Source: Massilia solisilvae (GTDB lineage: Bacteria > Pseudomonadota > Gammaproteobacteria > Burkholderiales > Burkholderiaceae_D). From it: DNA of 64,000 nt. A model generated the notes under the pieces. That model did no database searches. It was not told the DNA's origin and was given only the letters and a program-made list of their open reading frames with translations. Shown here one piece after another: positions 1 to 7,684 of the stretch (position 1 is its first letter; each line of letters begins with the position of its first letter). The translations under genes and the position numbers were made by a program. The stretch is from the NCBI RefSeq assembly GCF_024753215.1, contig NZ_JANUGV010000007.1, forward strand, positions 1-64,000. The letters run 5' to 3'.

Positions 1-3
1 TAG

Positions 4-62
4 AAAAACCCCCACCAGCCTGAACGCGCTCAAGATCGCGTTCAGTGCAGGTGGGGGTTTTT
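4..62. terminator. Terminator hairpin 1 of a tandem pair
   Basis: A 13-bp perfect outer stem (AAAAACCCCCACC at 4-16 with its complement at 50-62) encloses an inner 8-bp stem (TGAACGCG at 21-28, CGCGTTCA at 37-44). The A-run on the left and T-run on the right let it act as an intrinsic terminator on either strand. On the minus strand it lies downstream of the DUF1840 gene; any plus-strand gene it serves is outside the window. Confidence 0.7.
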
Positions 63-71
63 CGCTTTTGG

Positions 72-128
72 AAAAGCCCCGTCGGCCTGAGCGCGCTCAA
101 GATCGCGTTCGGTGCGGACCGGGCTTTT
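72..128. terminator. Terminator hairpin 2 of a tandem pair
   Basis: A second hairpin has an outer AAAAGCCC / GGGCTTTT stem and an inner stem (TGAGCGCG at 88-95, CGCGTTCG at 104-111). The inner 30 bases (86-115) are almost identical to 19-48 of the first hairpin, while the outer arms differ. The substitutions keep the inner stem paired through G-U pairs. It is the first hairpin met by transcription leaving the DUF1840 gene. Confidence 0.6.
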
Positions 129-178
129 TGTTCTCCGAGCACTTGGAACGCGGCCGGTTTCCCGGCTTGCGCCAGCGC

Positions 179-520
179 CTACAGCACCCCCCACATCACG
201 TCGCACTTGTGGTCACGTGCCGCGCGCAGCATTTCGAGCAGGGGATAAGCCCGGGTGGCGAAGCTCACGGTCTCCATGCCCTCATGCTCCTTGTCGTCAG
301 GCGCGGTGTGCGCCTTGATGTCCTGCTGCACCTCGTCCGCTGCTTGGTGTTTCCGCGATTCGGCAATTTCCTTCTCGATTGTCTCGACCGCTTTCGGCGC
401 CTCGGCCGCCGTGATTACGCCGCGGTCAGCGTCCTTGTTCAGCAGATCGAGGATCCGCTTTGCGTGCTCCTTGTACATCATGACCTCGGGAGCGGCCTTG
501 CATCTGAACGTGATAAGCAT
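179..520 (-). CDS. DUF1840 domain-containing protein
   Basis: This 113-residue cytosolic protein has the pattern of the DUF1840 family, a small betaproteobacterial family of unknown function. It begins with the typical MLITF beta-strand and an MMYKEHAKRILDLL helix and ends in an aromatic-basic tail (RAARDHKCDVMWG). The middle (about residues 45-80) is charged and helical. No catalytic motif, signal peptide or membrane segment is visible. It is separated from the lipoprotein gene behind it by about 70 bp and is followed by the tandem terminators, so it is probably the last or only gene of its transcript. Function is unknown. Confidence 0.75.
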   Translation of the reverse strand: MLITFRCKAAPEVMMYKEHAKRILDLLNKDADRGVITAAEAPKAVETIEKEIAESRKHQAADEVQQDIKAHTAPDDKEHEGMETVSFATRAYPLLEMLRAARDHKCDVMWGVL

Positions 521-591
521 GATTCTTTCCAGTTGGTTGGATGACTAAAACGATAACACGGGTCGCCGCCTGACGCGGGCGCGCTACGCGC

Positions 592-1134
592 TCACTGCGC
601 CTTGAACGACGAGATGAACTGCTCGGTGGGCTCCGGCGCCACCGATTTGGCCGGCCCGACCACAATGACCTGGTAGAAGCGCTGTCCGCGTGCTTCGAAA
701 TGCCCCACGAGCCGCATCGGCACGCCGTTCAGTACGCCATCGGCCGTCACGTCACTCGTTGCCGATGCGCTGTGCGTGGCGCCCGCCACGCTCGCCGTCG
801 CGCTCGATTTCTCCTGCGTCGCGGTGGCGCCAATGTTGCGCACGAGCGCGGTCTTCATCGCGCCAAGCGCCGCCTGGGCCTGGGCGGCGCTTGGCGCCTG
901 CGCGGCGCCCACCGCATACATGGCCCCCTCCACTTCGGTGGCGGTCATGGTCATGTCCACCCGCATGCCGTCCAGGTCGACGCTGCGCGTGTAGGTTGCC
1001 GGCTTGCCGGGAAACATTACCCGATAGGGCGCGTCCGGGCTCATGTAGTCGCGCCAGTTGTATTTGGGGCTGCAGGCGGCGAGCGCGACGGTCGCGGCGG
1101 CAGCGGCGAATGCAAGGATGGAATGTGGTCGCAT
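592..1134 (-). CDS. Putative lipoprotein, unknown function
   Basis: A protein of about 180 residues starts with a short basic region and a hydrophobic alanine-rich stretch ending in the lipobox LAAC (Cys21), so it should be lipidated and anchored in the cell envelope. The mature part is mixed alpha/beta with a Ser/Ala/Thr-rich middle (about residues 85-140) and no recognisable catalytic motif. I chose the ATG at 1134 because the in-frame upstream extension would bury the signal peptide. It lies 40 bp downstream of comM on the same strand and may be co-transcribed with it. I cannot name a family. Confidence 0.65.
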   Translation of the reverse strand: MRPHSILAFAAAAATVALAACSPKYNWRDYMSPDAPYRVMFPGKPATYTRSVDLDGMRVDMTMTATEVEGAMYAVGAAQAPSAAQAQAALGAMKTALVRNIGATATQEKSSATASVAGATHSASATSDVTADGVLNGVPMRLVGHFEARGQRFYQVIVVGPAKSVAPEPTEQFISSFKAQ

Positions 1135-1174
1135 AGTCCGATGGTAGCAGGGCGCGCGTGGCGCAACCAGCCGC

Positions 1175-2686
1175 TCAGCGCTCGCGCAGCCCACGCCGGT
1201 ACTGCACCGCCTCGCTCACGTGCTCCGGCGCGATGCGAGGCGCGCCGGCCAGGTCCGCGATCGAGCGCGCCACCTTGAGCACGCGGTGGTAGGCCCGCGC
1301 CGACCAGTGCAGGCGCGCCATGGCCTGGCGCAGCAGTGCCTCGCCGGCGGCGTCCAGCCGGCAGTGACGGTCGATTTCGCGTGTGGCCAGCTGCTGGTTG
1401 GGTTTGCCCTGGCGCGCCAGCTGGATGGCGTACGCATGGGCAACCCGGTCGGCAATCGTTTCGCTCGGTTCGCCGTCCGCCTCTGCCGCCATGCTCTCGG
1501 GCGTCATTGGCGCCACCTCCACCTGCATGTCGATCCGGTCGAGCAGGGGGCCAGAGATGCGGTCCTGGTAGCGCTGTACCGCTTCGCTGTTGCAATGGCA
1601 TTTGCCCGCGGGGTGGCCGAGCCAGCCGCACGGACAGGGATTCATTGCCCCGATCAGCTGGAAGCGGGCCGGAAAGTCTGCTTGGTGAGCGGCGCGCGAC
1701 ACCGTGATGTGGCCGGACTCCAACGGCTCGCGCAACACCTCCAGCACGCGGCGATCGAATTCCGGCAGCTCATCCAGGAACAGCACGCCGTTGTGCGCGA
1801 GCGACACCTCGCCCGGACGCGGTACGTTGCCGCCGCCGACAAGCGCCACGCCCGAGGTTGTGTGGTGGGGCGATCTGAATGGCCGCGTCTTCCAGCGTTC
1901 GGCCCGGAACGCCCCCGCCAGCGACTGCACGGCGGCCGATTCCAGCGCCTCCTCATCGTTCATCGGCGGCAGCAGTGCCGCAAAGCGCGACGCCAGCATG
2001 CTTTTGCCGGTGCCCGGCGGGCCGACCAGCAGCACCGAATGCAGCCCGGCGGCCGCGACTTCCAGCGCGCGCTTGGCATACTGTTGCCCTTTGACGTCGG
2101 CGAAGTCGGCGTAGTCCGGGCGCGCCGGGTCGGCCCTGCCCGCGTGGCGTGCCAGCCGGTCGCTTTCATCGGCGCTCATGAAATGGGCGCACACCTCGAG
2201 CAGGGAACGGGCGGGGTAAATGGCCGCGCACGGCGCCAGCGCCGCTTCGTCTGCATTGGCATGGGGCAGGATGAACGATGGCGCCGCCAGGCAGCGCTGC
2301 ATGGCGAACGCCATGGCCAGCGCGCCGCGAATCGGGCGCAGCTCGCCGGACAGCGACAGCTCCCCGGCAAATTCGTAGCGCCCGAGCTCCTTCGACGGGA
2401 TCTGTCTGGAAGCGGCCAGGATGCCGAGCGCAATGGGCAGGTCGAACCGGCCCGATTCCTTGGGAAGGTCGGCCGGCGCCAGGTTGATCGTGATGCGCCG
2501 GGCCGGAATGTCGAAGCCGGAATTTTGCAGCGCCGCGCGCACCCGGTCCTTGGCTTCGCGCACCTCGGCGTCGGGCAGGCCGACGATGGTCAGGCCGGGC
2601 AGCCCGTTGGCCAGGTGCACCTCGACGCTGACCGCGGGCGCATCCATGCCCGCGAGGGCCCGACTGCGAAGGACTGCAAGACTCAT
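1175..2686 (-). CDS. comM: YifB/ComM-family Mg chelatase-like AAA+ ATPase
   Basis: The protein is about 503 residues, the usual length for ComM, a hexameric helicase that promotes branch migration when incoming DNA is integrated in natural transformation. It has the N-terminal ChlI-like domain (SLAVLRSRALAG, then GLPDAEVREAKDRV), a Walker A motif GPPGTGKS, a Walker B region (VLFLDELPEF) and the MNPCPCGWLGH segment with paired cysteines that may bind zinc, then the C-terminal Mg-chelatase domain. The ATG at 2686 (MSLAVL) matches family starts better than the ATG nine codons upstream. The gene alone does not show that the organism is naturally competent, since comM is widespread. Confidence 0.93.
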   Translation of the reverse strand: MSLAVLRSRALAGMDAPAVSVEVHLANGLPGLTIVGLPDAEVREAKDRVRAALQNSGFDIPARRITINLAPADLPKESGRFDLPIALGILAASRQIPSKELGRYEFAGELSLSGELRPIRGALAMAFAMQRCLAAPSFILPHANADEAALAPCAAIYPARSLLEVCAHFMSADESDRLARHAGRADPARPDYADFADVKGQQYAKRALEVAAAGLHSVLLVGPPGTGKSMLASRFAALLPPMNDEEALESAAVQSLAGAFRAERWKTRPFRSPHHTTSGVALVGGGNVPRPGEVSLAHNGVLFLDELPEFDRRVLEVLREPLESGHITVSRAAHQADFPARFQLIGAMNPCPCGWLGHPAGKCHCNSEAVQRYQDRISGPLLDRIDMQVEVAPMTPESMAAEADGEPSETIADRVAHAYAIQLARQGKPNQQLATREIDRHCRLDAAGEALLRQAMARLHWSARAYHRVLKVARSIADLAGAPRIAPEHVSEAVQYRRGLRER

Positions 2687-2761
2687 GGCTTTCGGCGCGA
2701 ATTGAACTCGCAAGAGTTTGCTTGTTCACGCGCCCGGCCCTGTTGAGGGCCGCCAAACGGA

Positions 2762-3715
2762 TCAGAGCTTTCCGGTGATGCCGAGCAGGAATGCGCGGTC
2801 GGCCGTCAGCTGCACGCCGTTGACGTGCCGGTACAGCGCCTGCTGGACGTAGCCGTACACCTGCAGGTTGCTGGAAATCGCATAGGTCAGGCCCGGGCTC
2901 ACGTACACGAAGCGGCCGCCGCTGTCTGCCGGCTCGGCCGAGGCGCCCTTGTCCGCGCTCTTGTGCACGAAGTTCAGCTGGACCTGCGCCCCGAACCGCT
3001 CACCCAGCCCGTGCCGGTAGCCCAGGTCCGCACTGAATTGCGCGCCCGGCTTGTACGCGTCGTGGCTGTTCAATGCGTGCTGGTACTGCGCCTGCGCGAA
3101 CCAGGAGGCGTCCGACACCATCAGGGTCTGGTGATAAAAGGCGCCGACGATCAGGTCGGTGGTGCCGGTACCCGGCTGCATGCTGCGCTCGCCGACGTCG
3201 CCGGCGTCGTTGGCCACCGTGGTGCGGCCGGTGGGCAGCTTCAGGCCCGCCATCACGCCGCCCGCCGACGGCGCCGTTGCTTCCCCGCCACTAAAGAACT
3301 GGTAGCGGCCCACTGCCCGGATATCACCCAGTTCGGTGAACTTCCATTGCTCGTTGACCTTCTCGCCGTGGTGGTTGTGGATATGGACGTGGTCGCGGTC
3401 GCCCAGCGGCGCGCTGATCGACAGGCCCCAGCCGTTGCCAAAACTGCGGCTGTAAGTCGCCACCAGATTGCGGTTCAGGGTGCTCACCTCGTCGTGGTGG
3501 TGCGGGATCTGGCCGACGGCGATCTTGTCGGAGCCGGCGAACGGCTGGTCCTGGTCGATGAATTCGTAGCGCAAATCATACGACGAGCCGGCATCGACCA
3601 AGGCCGACTGCGCGGTCCAGTTGGTGTTCACCGTGCAGAAAGCTGCCCCGCAGCTGGCGAAAGCGACAGAAGGCAGCAGGCCGGCCAGGCTGGCTGCGAT
3701 AGTGAGACGTTTCAT
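2762..3715 (-). CDS. Outer-membrane beta-barrel protein, histidine-rich
   Basis: This 317-residue protein has a classic signal peptide (MKRLTIAASLAGLLPSVAFA, cut near residue 20). The rest is alternating amphipathic beta-strands ending in a C-terminal barrel-like strand (FLLGITGKL). It resembles transporter/phenol-degradation MetA-type barrels of unknown cargo. Two His-rich stretches stand out, IPHHHDEV near residue 70 and DHVHIHNHHGEK near residue 110; both lie in likely loops and could bind metal. It is divergent from nirK across a 287-bp region carrying Crp/Fnr-type boxes and an NsrR-like site, so it may be co-regulated and perhaps linked to copper or nitrite traffic. That role is inference. 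Confidence 0.65.
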   Translation of the reverse strand: MKRLTIAASLAGLLPSVAFASCGAAFCTVNTNWTAQSALVDAGSSYDLRYEFIDQDQPFAGSDKIAVGQIPHHHDEVSTLNRNLVATYSRSFGNGWGLSISAPLGDRDHVHIHNHHGEKVNEQWKFTELGDIRAVGRYQFFSGGEATAPSAGGVMAGLKLPTGRTTVANDAGDVGERSMQPGTGTTDLIVGAFYHQTLMVSDASWFAQAQYQHALNSHDAYKPGAQFSADLGYRHGLGERFGAQVQLNFVHKSADKGASAEPADSGGRFVYVSPGLTYAISSNLQVYGYVQQALYRHVNGVQLTADRAFLLGITGKL

Positions 3716-3812
3716 GATCTTGCTCCTCGTTGTTGGTCGCGGCGCACCGCGTGCTCGGGCCCGGTGTGGCCTAATTGCGACAAATCATACATGGCCGATA
3801 CATCTTTTAATC

Positions 3813-3826
3813 ATGATGCAGATCAA
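3813..3826. promoter_or_regulatory. Candidate Crp/Fnr (Dnr/NnrR-type) box
   Basis: ATGAT-GCAG-ATCAA differs from the consensus TTGAT-N4-ATCAA only in the first base. It lies in the intergenic region shared by the His-rich barrel gene and nirK, about 190 bp before nirK and 98 bp before the barrel gene start, so it could serve either. Confidence 0.55.
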
Positions 3827-3906
3827 ATTTCGAAGAGAGCGCTGTTCACTCCGCTTGACGCCTATGATGGCACGGTCCCGCCCGTTGTTCCGTACCTTAG
3901 GTTTTT

Positions 3907-3920
3907 TTGATGTACATCAT
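3907..3920 (+). promoter_or_regulatory. Candidate Crp/Fnr (Dnr/NnrR-type) box of nirK
   Basis: TTGAT-GTAC-ATCAT matches the Fnr/Dnr consensus at all but the last base. If it is centred at -41.5, as in class II activation, transcription would start near 3955, about 48 bases before the nirK ATG. The regulator gene two positions away (5505-6185) is the obvious candidate to bind it. Confidence 0.65.
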
Positions 3921-3926
3921 TTTTTT

Positions 3927-3950
3927 AAGATGCATCTGAAATCTATCATT
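3927..3950. promoter_or_regulatory. Imperfect NsrR-type site at nirK
   Basis: One half-site, AAGATGCATCT, fits the NsrR half-site AAGATGYATTT well, and the other half is degenerate (AATCTATCATT). Its position just downstream of the Crp/Fnr box would cover the predicted core promoter of nirK and suit repression when no NO is present. It is weaker than the two NsrR-type palindromes at 11214 and 11955. Confidence 0.45.
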
Positions 3951-4002
3951 TGTCCCGTAACGAAACGAAAGAACACGACACAACAACCCCAAGGTGAAAC
4001 AA

Positions 4003-5403
4003 ATGAAACGCAAGCTGATCTCGACCGTCATCGCATCCCTCGTCCTGGGCGCCGCCAGCATGGCCCCGGCCTACGCACAACACCAAGCCCATCACGCGGC
4101 CTCGGCCGTGCAGAACGTCGCGGACGTCACCTTCACGCTGCGCACCGACATCGCCGATGGCAAGCTGGTCTTTATTGGCAAGGGCGGCGCCCTCGACGGC
4201 AAGGCCAACCCGACGCTGCGCGTACCAGAAGGCGCCGTGGTGCAGATCAACCTGGTCAATGGCGACGGTGCCACCCACGACCTGACCATCGCCGACTTCG
4301 GCGCCAAGTCGAACCAGGTCAACGGCAAGGGCGCAAGTACCTCGATCGTCTTCCGCGCCAATAAGAAGGGCGAATTCAACTACATCTGCTCGCTGCCGGG
4401 CCACGTTGCTGCCGGCATGATCGGCAAACTGATCGTGGGCGACGCCGCCACCGAAGCCAAGCCGCAAGGCGTCGAGATTTCGCACGACCCGCGCGACGTC
4501 GGCACCCCGGTGGGCGCCCGTGGGCCGCAGCACCTGAAGGTGAACCTGGACACCACCGAGGTGACCGGCCGCCTGATGGACGGTTCGACCTATAAATACT
4601 GGACCTTCAACGGCAAGGTGCCGGGCCCGTTCATCCGCGTGCGCGTGGGCGACACCGTGGACGTGAACCTGTCCAACGCCGCCGACAGCCACATGATCCA
4701 CTCGGTTGACTTCCACGCCGTGACCGGTCCTGGCGGCGGTGCAGCCGTGACCCAGGCCGCGCCGGGCAACAGCAAGGGCTTTACCTTCAAGGCACTCAAC
4801 CCGGGCCTGTACGTGTACCACTGCGCCACCCCGATGGTTGCGCAGCACATCTCGAACGGCATGTACGGCATGATCCTGGTCGAGCCGGAAGGTGGCCTGC
4901 CAAAGGTTGACCGCGAATTCTACGTGATGCAGGGTGAGCTCTACACCGCCCAGCGCCACGGCACCGCCGGCGAAAACGAGTTCTCGCTCGACAAACTGCT
5001 GGCCGAACAGCCTGAGCACATGATCTTCAACGGCAACCACGAAGCGCTGACCAAGACCTACCGCATGGAAGCCAAGGTCGGCGAGACCGTGCGCATCTTC
5101 TTCGGCGTCGGTGGCCCGAACCTGACCTCGAGCTTCCACGTGATCGGCGAAGTGTTCGACCGCGTGTACTCGATGGGCGACCTGACCTCGCCGCCGCTGC
5201 GCAACGTGCAGACCACCACGGTCGCACCGGGCGGCGCCACGATGGTCGAGTTCAAGGTCGAGGTGCCGGGCCGCTACGTGCTGGTTGACCACGCGCTCTC
5301 GCGCATGGAGAAGGGTCTGGCAGGCTTCCTGTACGTGACCGGCCAGGACAACCCGGAGGTGTTCAAGACTTCGAGCAAGCCGGACGCTGCCTCGGGCCAT
5401 TGA
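4003..5403 (+). CDS. nirK: Copper nitrite reductase with N-terminal cupredoxin domain
   Basis: NirK reduces nitrite to NO in the periplasm. The 466-residue precursor has a signal peptide cut after AYA (about residue 25). An extra cupredoxin domain (about 35-148) carries plausible blue-copper ligands His92, Cys129, His134 and Met139. The two-domain NirK core follows. Its type 1 site is His233, Cys274, His282, Met287; type 2 ligands are His238, His273, His430; catalytic residues are Asp236 and His379. The Cys-to-His spacing and the MYGMILVEPEGGLPKVD segment are those of AniA-like class II enzymes. Three-domain NirKs are known from Hyphomicrobium denitrificans. The ATG at 4003 is preceded by AAGGTG. 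Promoter boxes suggest control by a Crp/Fnr regulator and NsrR. Confidence 0.95.
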   Translation: MKRKLISTVIASLVLGAASMAPAYAQHQAHHAASAVQNVADVTFTLRTDIADGKLVFIGKGGALDGKANPTLRVPEGAVVQINLVNGDGATHDLTIADFGAKSNQVNGKGASTSIVFRANKKGEFNYICSLPGHVAAGMIGKLIVGDAATEAKPQGVEISHDPRDVGTPVGARGPQHLKVNLDTTEVTGRLMDGSTYKYWTFNGKVPGPFIRVRVGDTVDVNLSNAADSHMIHSVDFHAVTGPGGGAAVTQAAPGNSKGFTFKALNPGLYVYHCATPMVAQHISNGMYGMILVEPEGGLPKVDREFYVMQGELYTAQRHGTAGENEFSLDKLLAEQPEHMIFNGNHEALTKTYRMEAKVGETVRIFFGVGGPNLTSSFHVIGEVFDRVYSMGDLTSPPLRNVQTTTVAPGGATMVEFKVEVPGRYVLVDHALSRMEKGLAGFLYVTGQDNPEVFKTSSKPDAASGH

Positions 5404-5416
5404 ACCAGTGTGAAAG

Positions 5417-5437
5417 CGGGCGCGATCGGCGCGCCCG
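5417..5437 (+). terminator. Hairpin after nirK
   Basis: CGGGCGCG, a five-base loop and CGCGCCCG form an 8-bp GC stem 14 bases after the nirK stop codon. The run that follows (TTGTGTG) is only weakly T-rich, so it may terminate poorly or mainly protect the nirK 3' end. Confidence 0.45.
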
Positions 5438-5504
5438 TTGTGTGACCCGCGAGGCGTGCGTCCCCAAGGCCGCGCGCCTCATTTTTACCTTGTGAGCGCC
5501 TGTC

Positions 5505-6185
5505 ATGGCTATACAAAAAATCGATCCTCGCGAATTCTTGAAGCGCCAGCCCCTGTTCCAGGACCTCGGGCCGGAGGAACTGTCGGCCATCGCCGCCGGC
5601 ACCGTTGAGGTGCATGCGGTGCGTGGCCAGCCGATCTTCCAGCGCGGGGATATCTGCCACGGTTTCCATACGGTCGTGTACGGCCAGGTGAAGCTCGGCT
5701 TCGTGTCCGCGCAGGGCAACGAAAAGATCGTCGAGATCGTCGGGCCCGGGCACAGCTTCGGCGAAGCGGTGATGTTCATGGACCGGCCGTACGTGCTGAC
5801 CGCGCACGCGCTGGCCGACTCGCTGCTGCTGCACATCTCGAAGAAGGTGATGTTCGACGAGATCGACCGCAACCCGGTGCTGGCACGCCGCATGCTGTCC
5901 GGGATGAGCCGCCGCCTGCACGGACTGATCGCCGACGTCGAATCGTATTCGCTGCGCTCGGGCAGCCAGCGCATCGTCAGCTACCTGCTCAACGAAGAGC
6001 CGCCGGCCGACGGCGCGCGCTTCACCCTTTCGGCCAGCAAGAAGATGATTGCCTCGCGCCTGAACCTGACGCCGGAGTACTTCTCGCGCGTGCTGCACGA
6101 GCTGGTTGCGCGCGGCATGATCGCGCTGCGCGGCCGCGAGGTCACGATCCTCGACCTGCAGCGTCTACGCGCGTTCGAGAGCTGA
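5505..6185 (+). CDS. Crp/Fnr-family regulator (Dnr/NnrR-like)
   Basis: This 226-residue regulator has an N-terminal cyclic-nucleotide-binding-like beta-roll (about 15-130), a long dimer helix (about 130-155) and a C-terminal winged helix whose recognition segment is KKMIASRLNLTPEYFSRVLHEL. It lacks the N-terminal cysteine cluster of Fnr, with only one Cys in the sensor domain, so it is unlikely to hold an iron-sulfur cluster and fits the Dnr/NnrR group that senses NO through haem. It follows nirK by about 100 bp on the same strand and probably activates nirK and nnrS-hemN through TTGAT-N4-ATCAA boxes. Its 3' end overlaps the convergent membrane protein gene by 21 bp. Confidence 0.85.
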   Translation: MAIQKIDPREFLKRQPLFQDLGPEELSAIAAGTVEVHAVRGQPIFQRGDICHGFHTVVYGQVKLGFVSAQGNEKIVEIVGPGHSFGEAVMFMDRPYVLTAHALADSLLLHISKKVMFDEIDRNPVLARRMLSGMSRRLHGLIADVESYSLRSGSQRIVSYLLNEEPPADGARFTLSASKKMIASRLNLTPEYFSRVLHELVARGMIALRGREVTILDLQRLRAFES

Positions 6186-7442
6186 CGCGGTAATAATGCG
6201 GCGGTAGCGCAGCGCTGCGCCGGCCAGGATTGTGCCGATCCAGGCTGCCTGCGCCGCGAACAGCACGCCCGCCGCACGCGCCAGCACCGGCGCCACCACC
6301 GCCACGCACAGCGCCGCCACTGCGGCCGCGTGCGCCGCATATTGCCGTTTCGCGGCGCGTGCGCCGATCCAGTTGTTCACGCCCGGCACCTGCGCGCGCG
6401 CCACGCCGGCGCTGCCCAGGTGGTACCACAGCAGGAATGGCACGATTTTGTACAGCATGCCGTTAACTGCAGAAGTAGCAAACCCCGCTACGAACAGCAC
6501 CCCGAGCAGCACCGTCTTGCGGTCCGGGTCGATCCCGGGCCACACATACACGAGCGCGCAGCACAGCAGGCTGCCGAGCGACAGCCGCCAGTACCAGGTC
6601 GTGATATCCGGTGTGGTGCGCCGGCTTTTCGAGAGCAGCCACAGCGAATAAACCGCAAAGCCCCCCAGCACCAGTGCGACGCCGTAGCCGGCCAGGGCTT
6701 GCCAGGCCGGCCGCAGCCAGCCCGCGGCGCCCCATGCGCACAGCAGCAGCGCCAGCGCTGGCGGCAGCGCAAAGCTGGCCGCGCGCCGGTACACGGGCGT
6801 GGCCTGGAACATCGGGATCACCTGGAATCCGGCCGCCATGACGAGCATGGCAACCCAGCCGAGCAGGCCAAGCGCCGCGTGCAGGTCGGTCACCGCGACC
6901 GCCGGCAGGGCCGGGCCGCCGGCCAGGAACACCGCGAGCGACAGTCCAAGCACGATGGTCAGGAAGAACCCGGGCACGGCCAGGCGCATGCCGGCGGCCA
7001 TGGGCAAGGCGCCGGGGCTGGTGCGGCGCGCCAGCGCGCGCGCGGCGCCGGCCACGAAGACCAGCAGCGCAGGCCCGAGCACAGCCGGCGCGGCGGCGAA
7101 CAGCCAGCGCGGACCGCCGAGCAGCGCGGCCGCCAGCAGGGGCGTGCCGCCCGCCAGGCCAAGCCAGGACACCGACGCCAGCGCGCGCGGGCGCGGAAAC
7201 GGCGACTCCGCCACCACCGGCAGCATCTGCAGCATGGCGCCCAGCATGGTCATGGCCAGGAAGCCCAGCGTCATCAGGTGGGTGAGCGCGAGCATGGGGC
7301 CGCTCCAGCGGCTCTGCAATGCCGGCGCGCCGCTCCACAGCAGCAGCAGCCCGGCCGCCGTCGCAAACCAGGGCGCGGTCAGCATGAACCGCAGCGGGAT
7401 CGACAGTGGCGGGGTGGTGTCGAACGAAAGCGCCCGCTGCAT
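6165..7442 (-). CDS. Multi-pass membrane protein, CcoN/haem-copper oxidase subunit I-like
   Basis: The protein has 425 residues and about 12 hydrophobic segments. His55 (ALTHLMTLGFLAMTMLG), His188 (DLHAALGLLGW) and His341 (LLWYHLG) lie in membrane segments, and the pattern GFQVIPMFQ follows the second. This resembles stand-alone relatives of cbb3 oxidase subunit I seen near NO-metabolism genes, but it lacks the full set of oxidase ligands, so I do not call it an oxidase. It is the last gene of the norZ operon, and its start overlaps the preceding DUF2249 stop by one base. A role in NO handling, haem or copper traffic is inferred only from its neighbours. Confidence 0.6.
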   Translation of the reverse strand: MQRALSFDTTPPLSIPLRFMLTAPWFATAAGLLLLWSGAPALQSRWSGPMLALTHLMTLGFLAMTMLGAMLQMLPVVAESPFPRPRALASVSWLGLAGGTPLLAAALLGGPRWLFAAAPAVLGPALLVFVAGAARALARRTSPGALPMAAGMRLAVPGFFLTIVLGLSLAVFLAGGPALPAVAVTDLHAALGLLGWVAMLVMAAGFQVIPMFQATPVYRRAASFALPPALALLLCAWGAAGWLRPAWQALAGYGVALVLGGFAVYSLWLLSKSRRTTPDITTWYWRLSLGSLLCCALVYVWPGIDPDRKTVLLGVLFVAGFATSAVNGMLYKIVPFLLWYHLGSAGVARAQVPGVNNWIGARAAKRQYAAHAAAVAALCVAVVAPVLARAAGVLFAAQAAWIGTILAGAALRYRRIITASALERA

Positions 7443-7678
7443 CAGGACGCGGGCCAGATCAGGATTTCGAAGCTCCCATCCGCGAGCGACCTGGCCTGGA
7501 AGCGGTGGCCGTTGGCATCGAGGATACGGTACAGCGGCCGCGGTTCGCGGTCGACCAGCATGCGCAGGCGCTGCCCGGCCAGCAGCGTGTCGAGCGCGTC
7601 GAGCACGCGTTCGAGGGGCTCGGGCGGCGGCAGGCCGCGCACGTCGAGCAGGATGTCTTGCGGATCAGTCTTGGGCAT
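7442..7678 (-). CDS. DUF2249 domain-containing protein (short, second copy)
   Basis: A 78-residue soluble protein matches the DUF2249 pattern: an initial strand ILLDVRGLPPPEPLERVLDALDTL, then RLRMLVDREPRPLYRILDANGH and a C-terminal FEILIW strand. The fold is TusA-like, but there is no cysteine at the sulfur-carrier position, so sulfur transfer is unlikely. It lies between the SirB-like gene (6-bp gap) and the CcoN-like gene (1-bp overlap), so it is translated with them. DUF2249 proteins often accompany NO reductase and nitrite metabolism genes; their function is unknown. Confidence 0.7.
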   Translation of the reverse strand: MPKTDPQDILLDVRGLPPPEPLERVLDALDTLLAGQRLRMLVDREPRPLYRILDANGHRFQARSLADGSFEILIWPAS

Positions 7679-7684
7679 TGCGGG

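Noticed and set aside
1-130. A CRISPR-like pair of repeats
   Set aside because: There are only two units, each embedded in its own terminator stem with T-runs, and no spacer-repeat series or cas gene is near.
6165-7442. A complete cbb3 oxidase subunit I
   Set aside because: Only three membrane histidines are seen and no CcoO or CcoP genes are nearby, so a terminal oxidase is unlikely.
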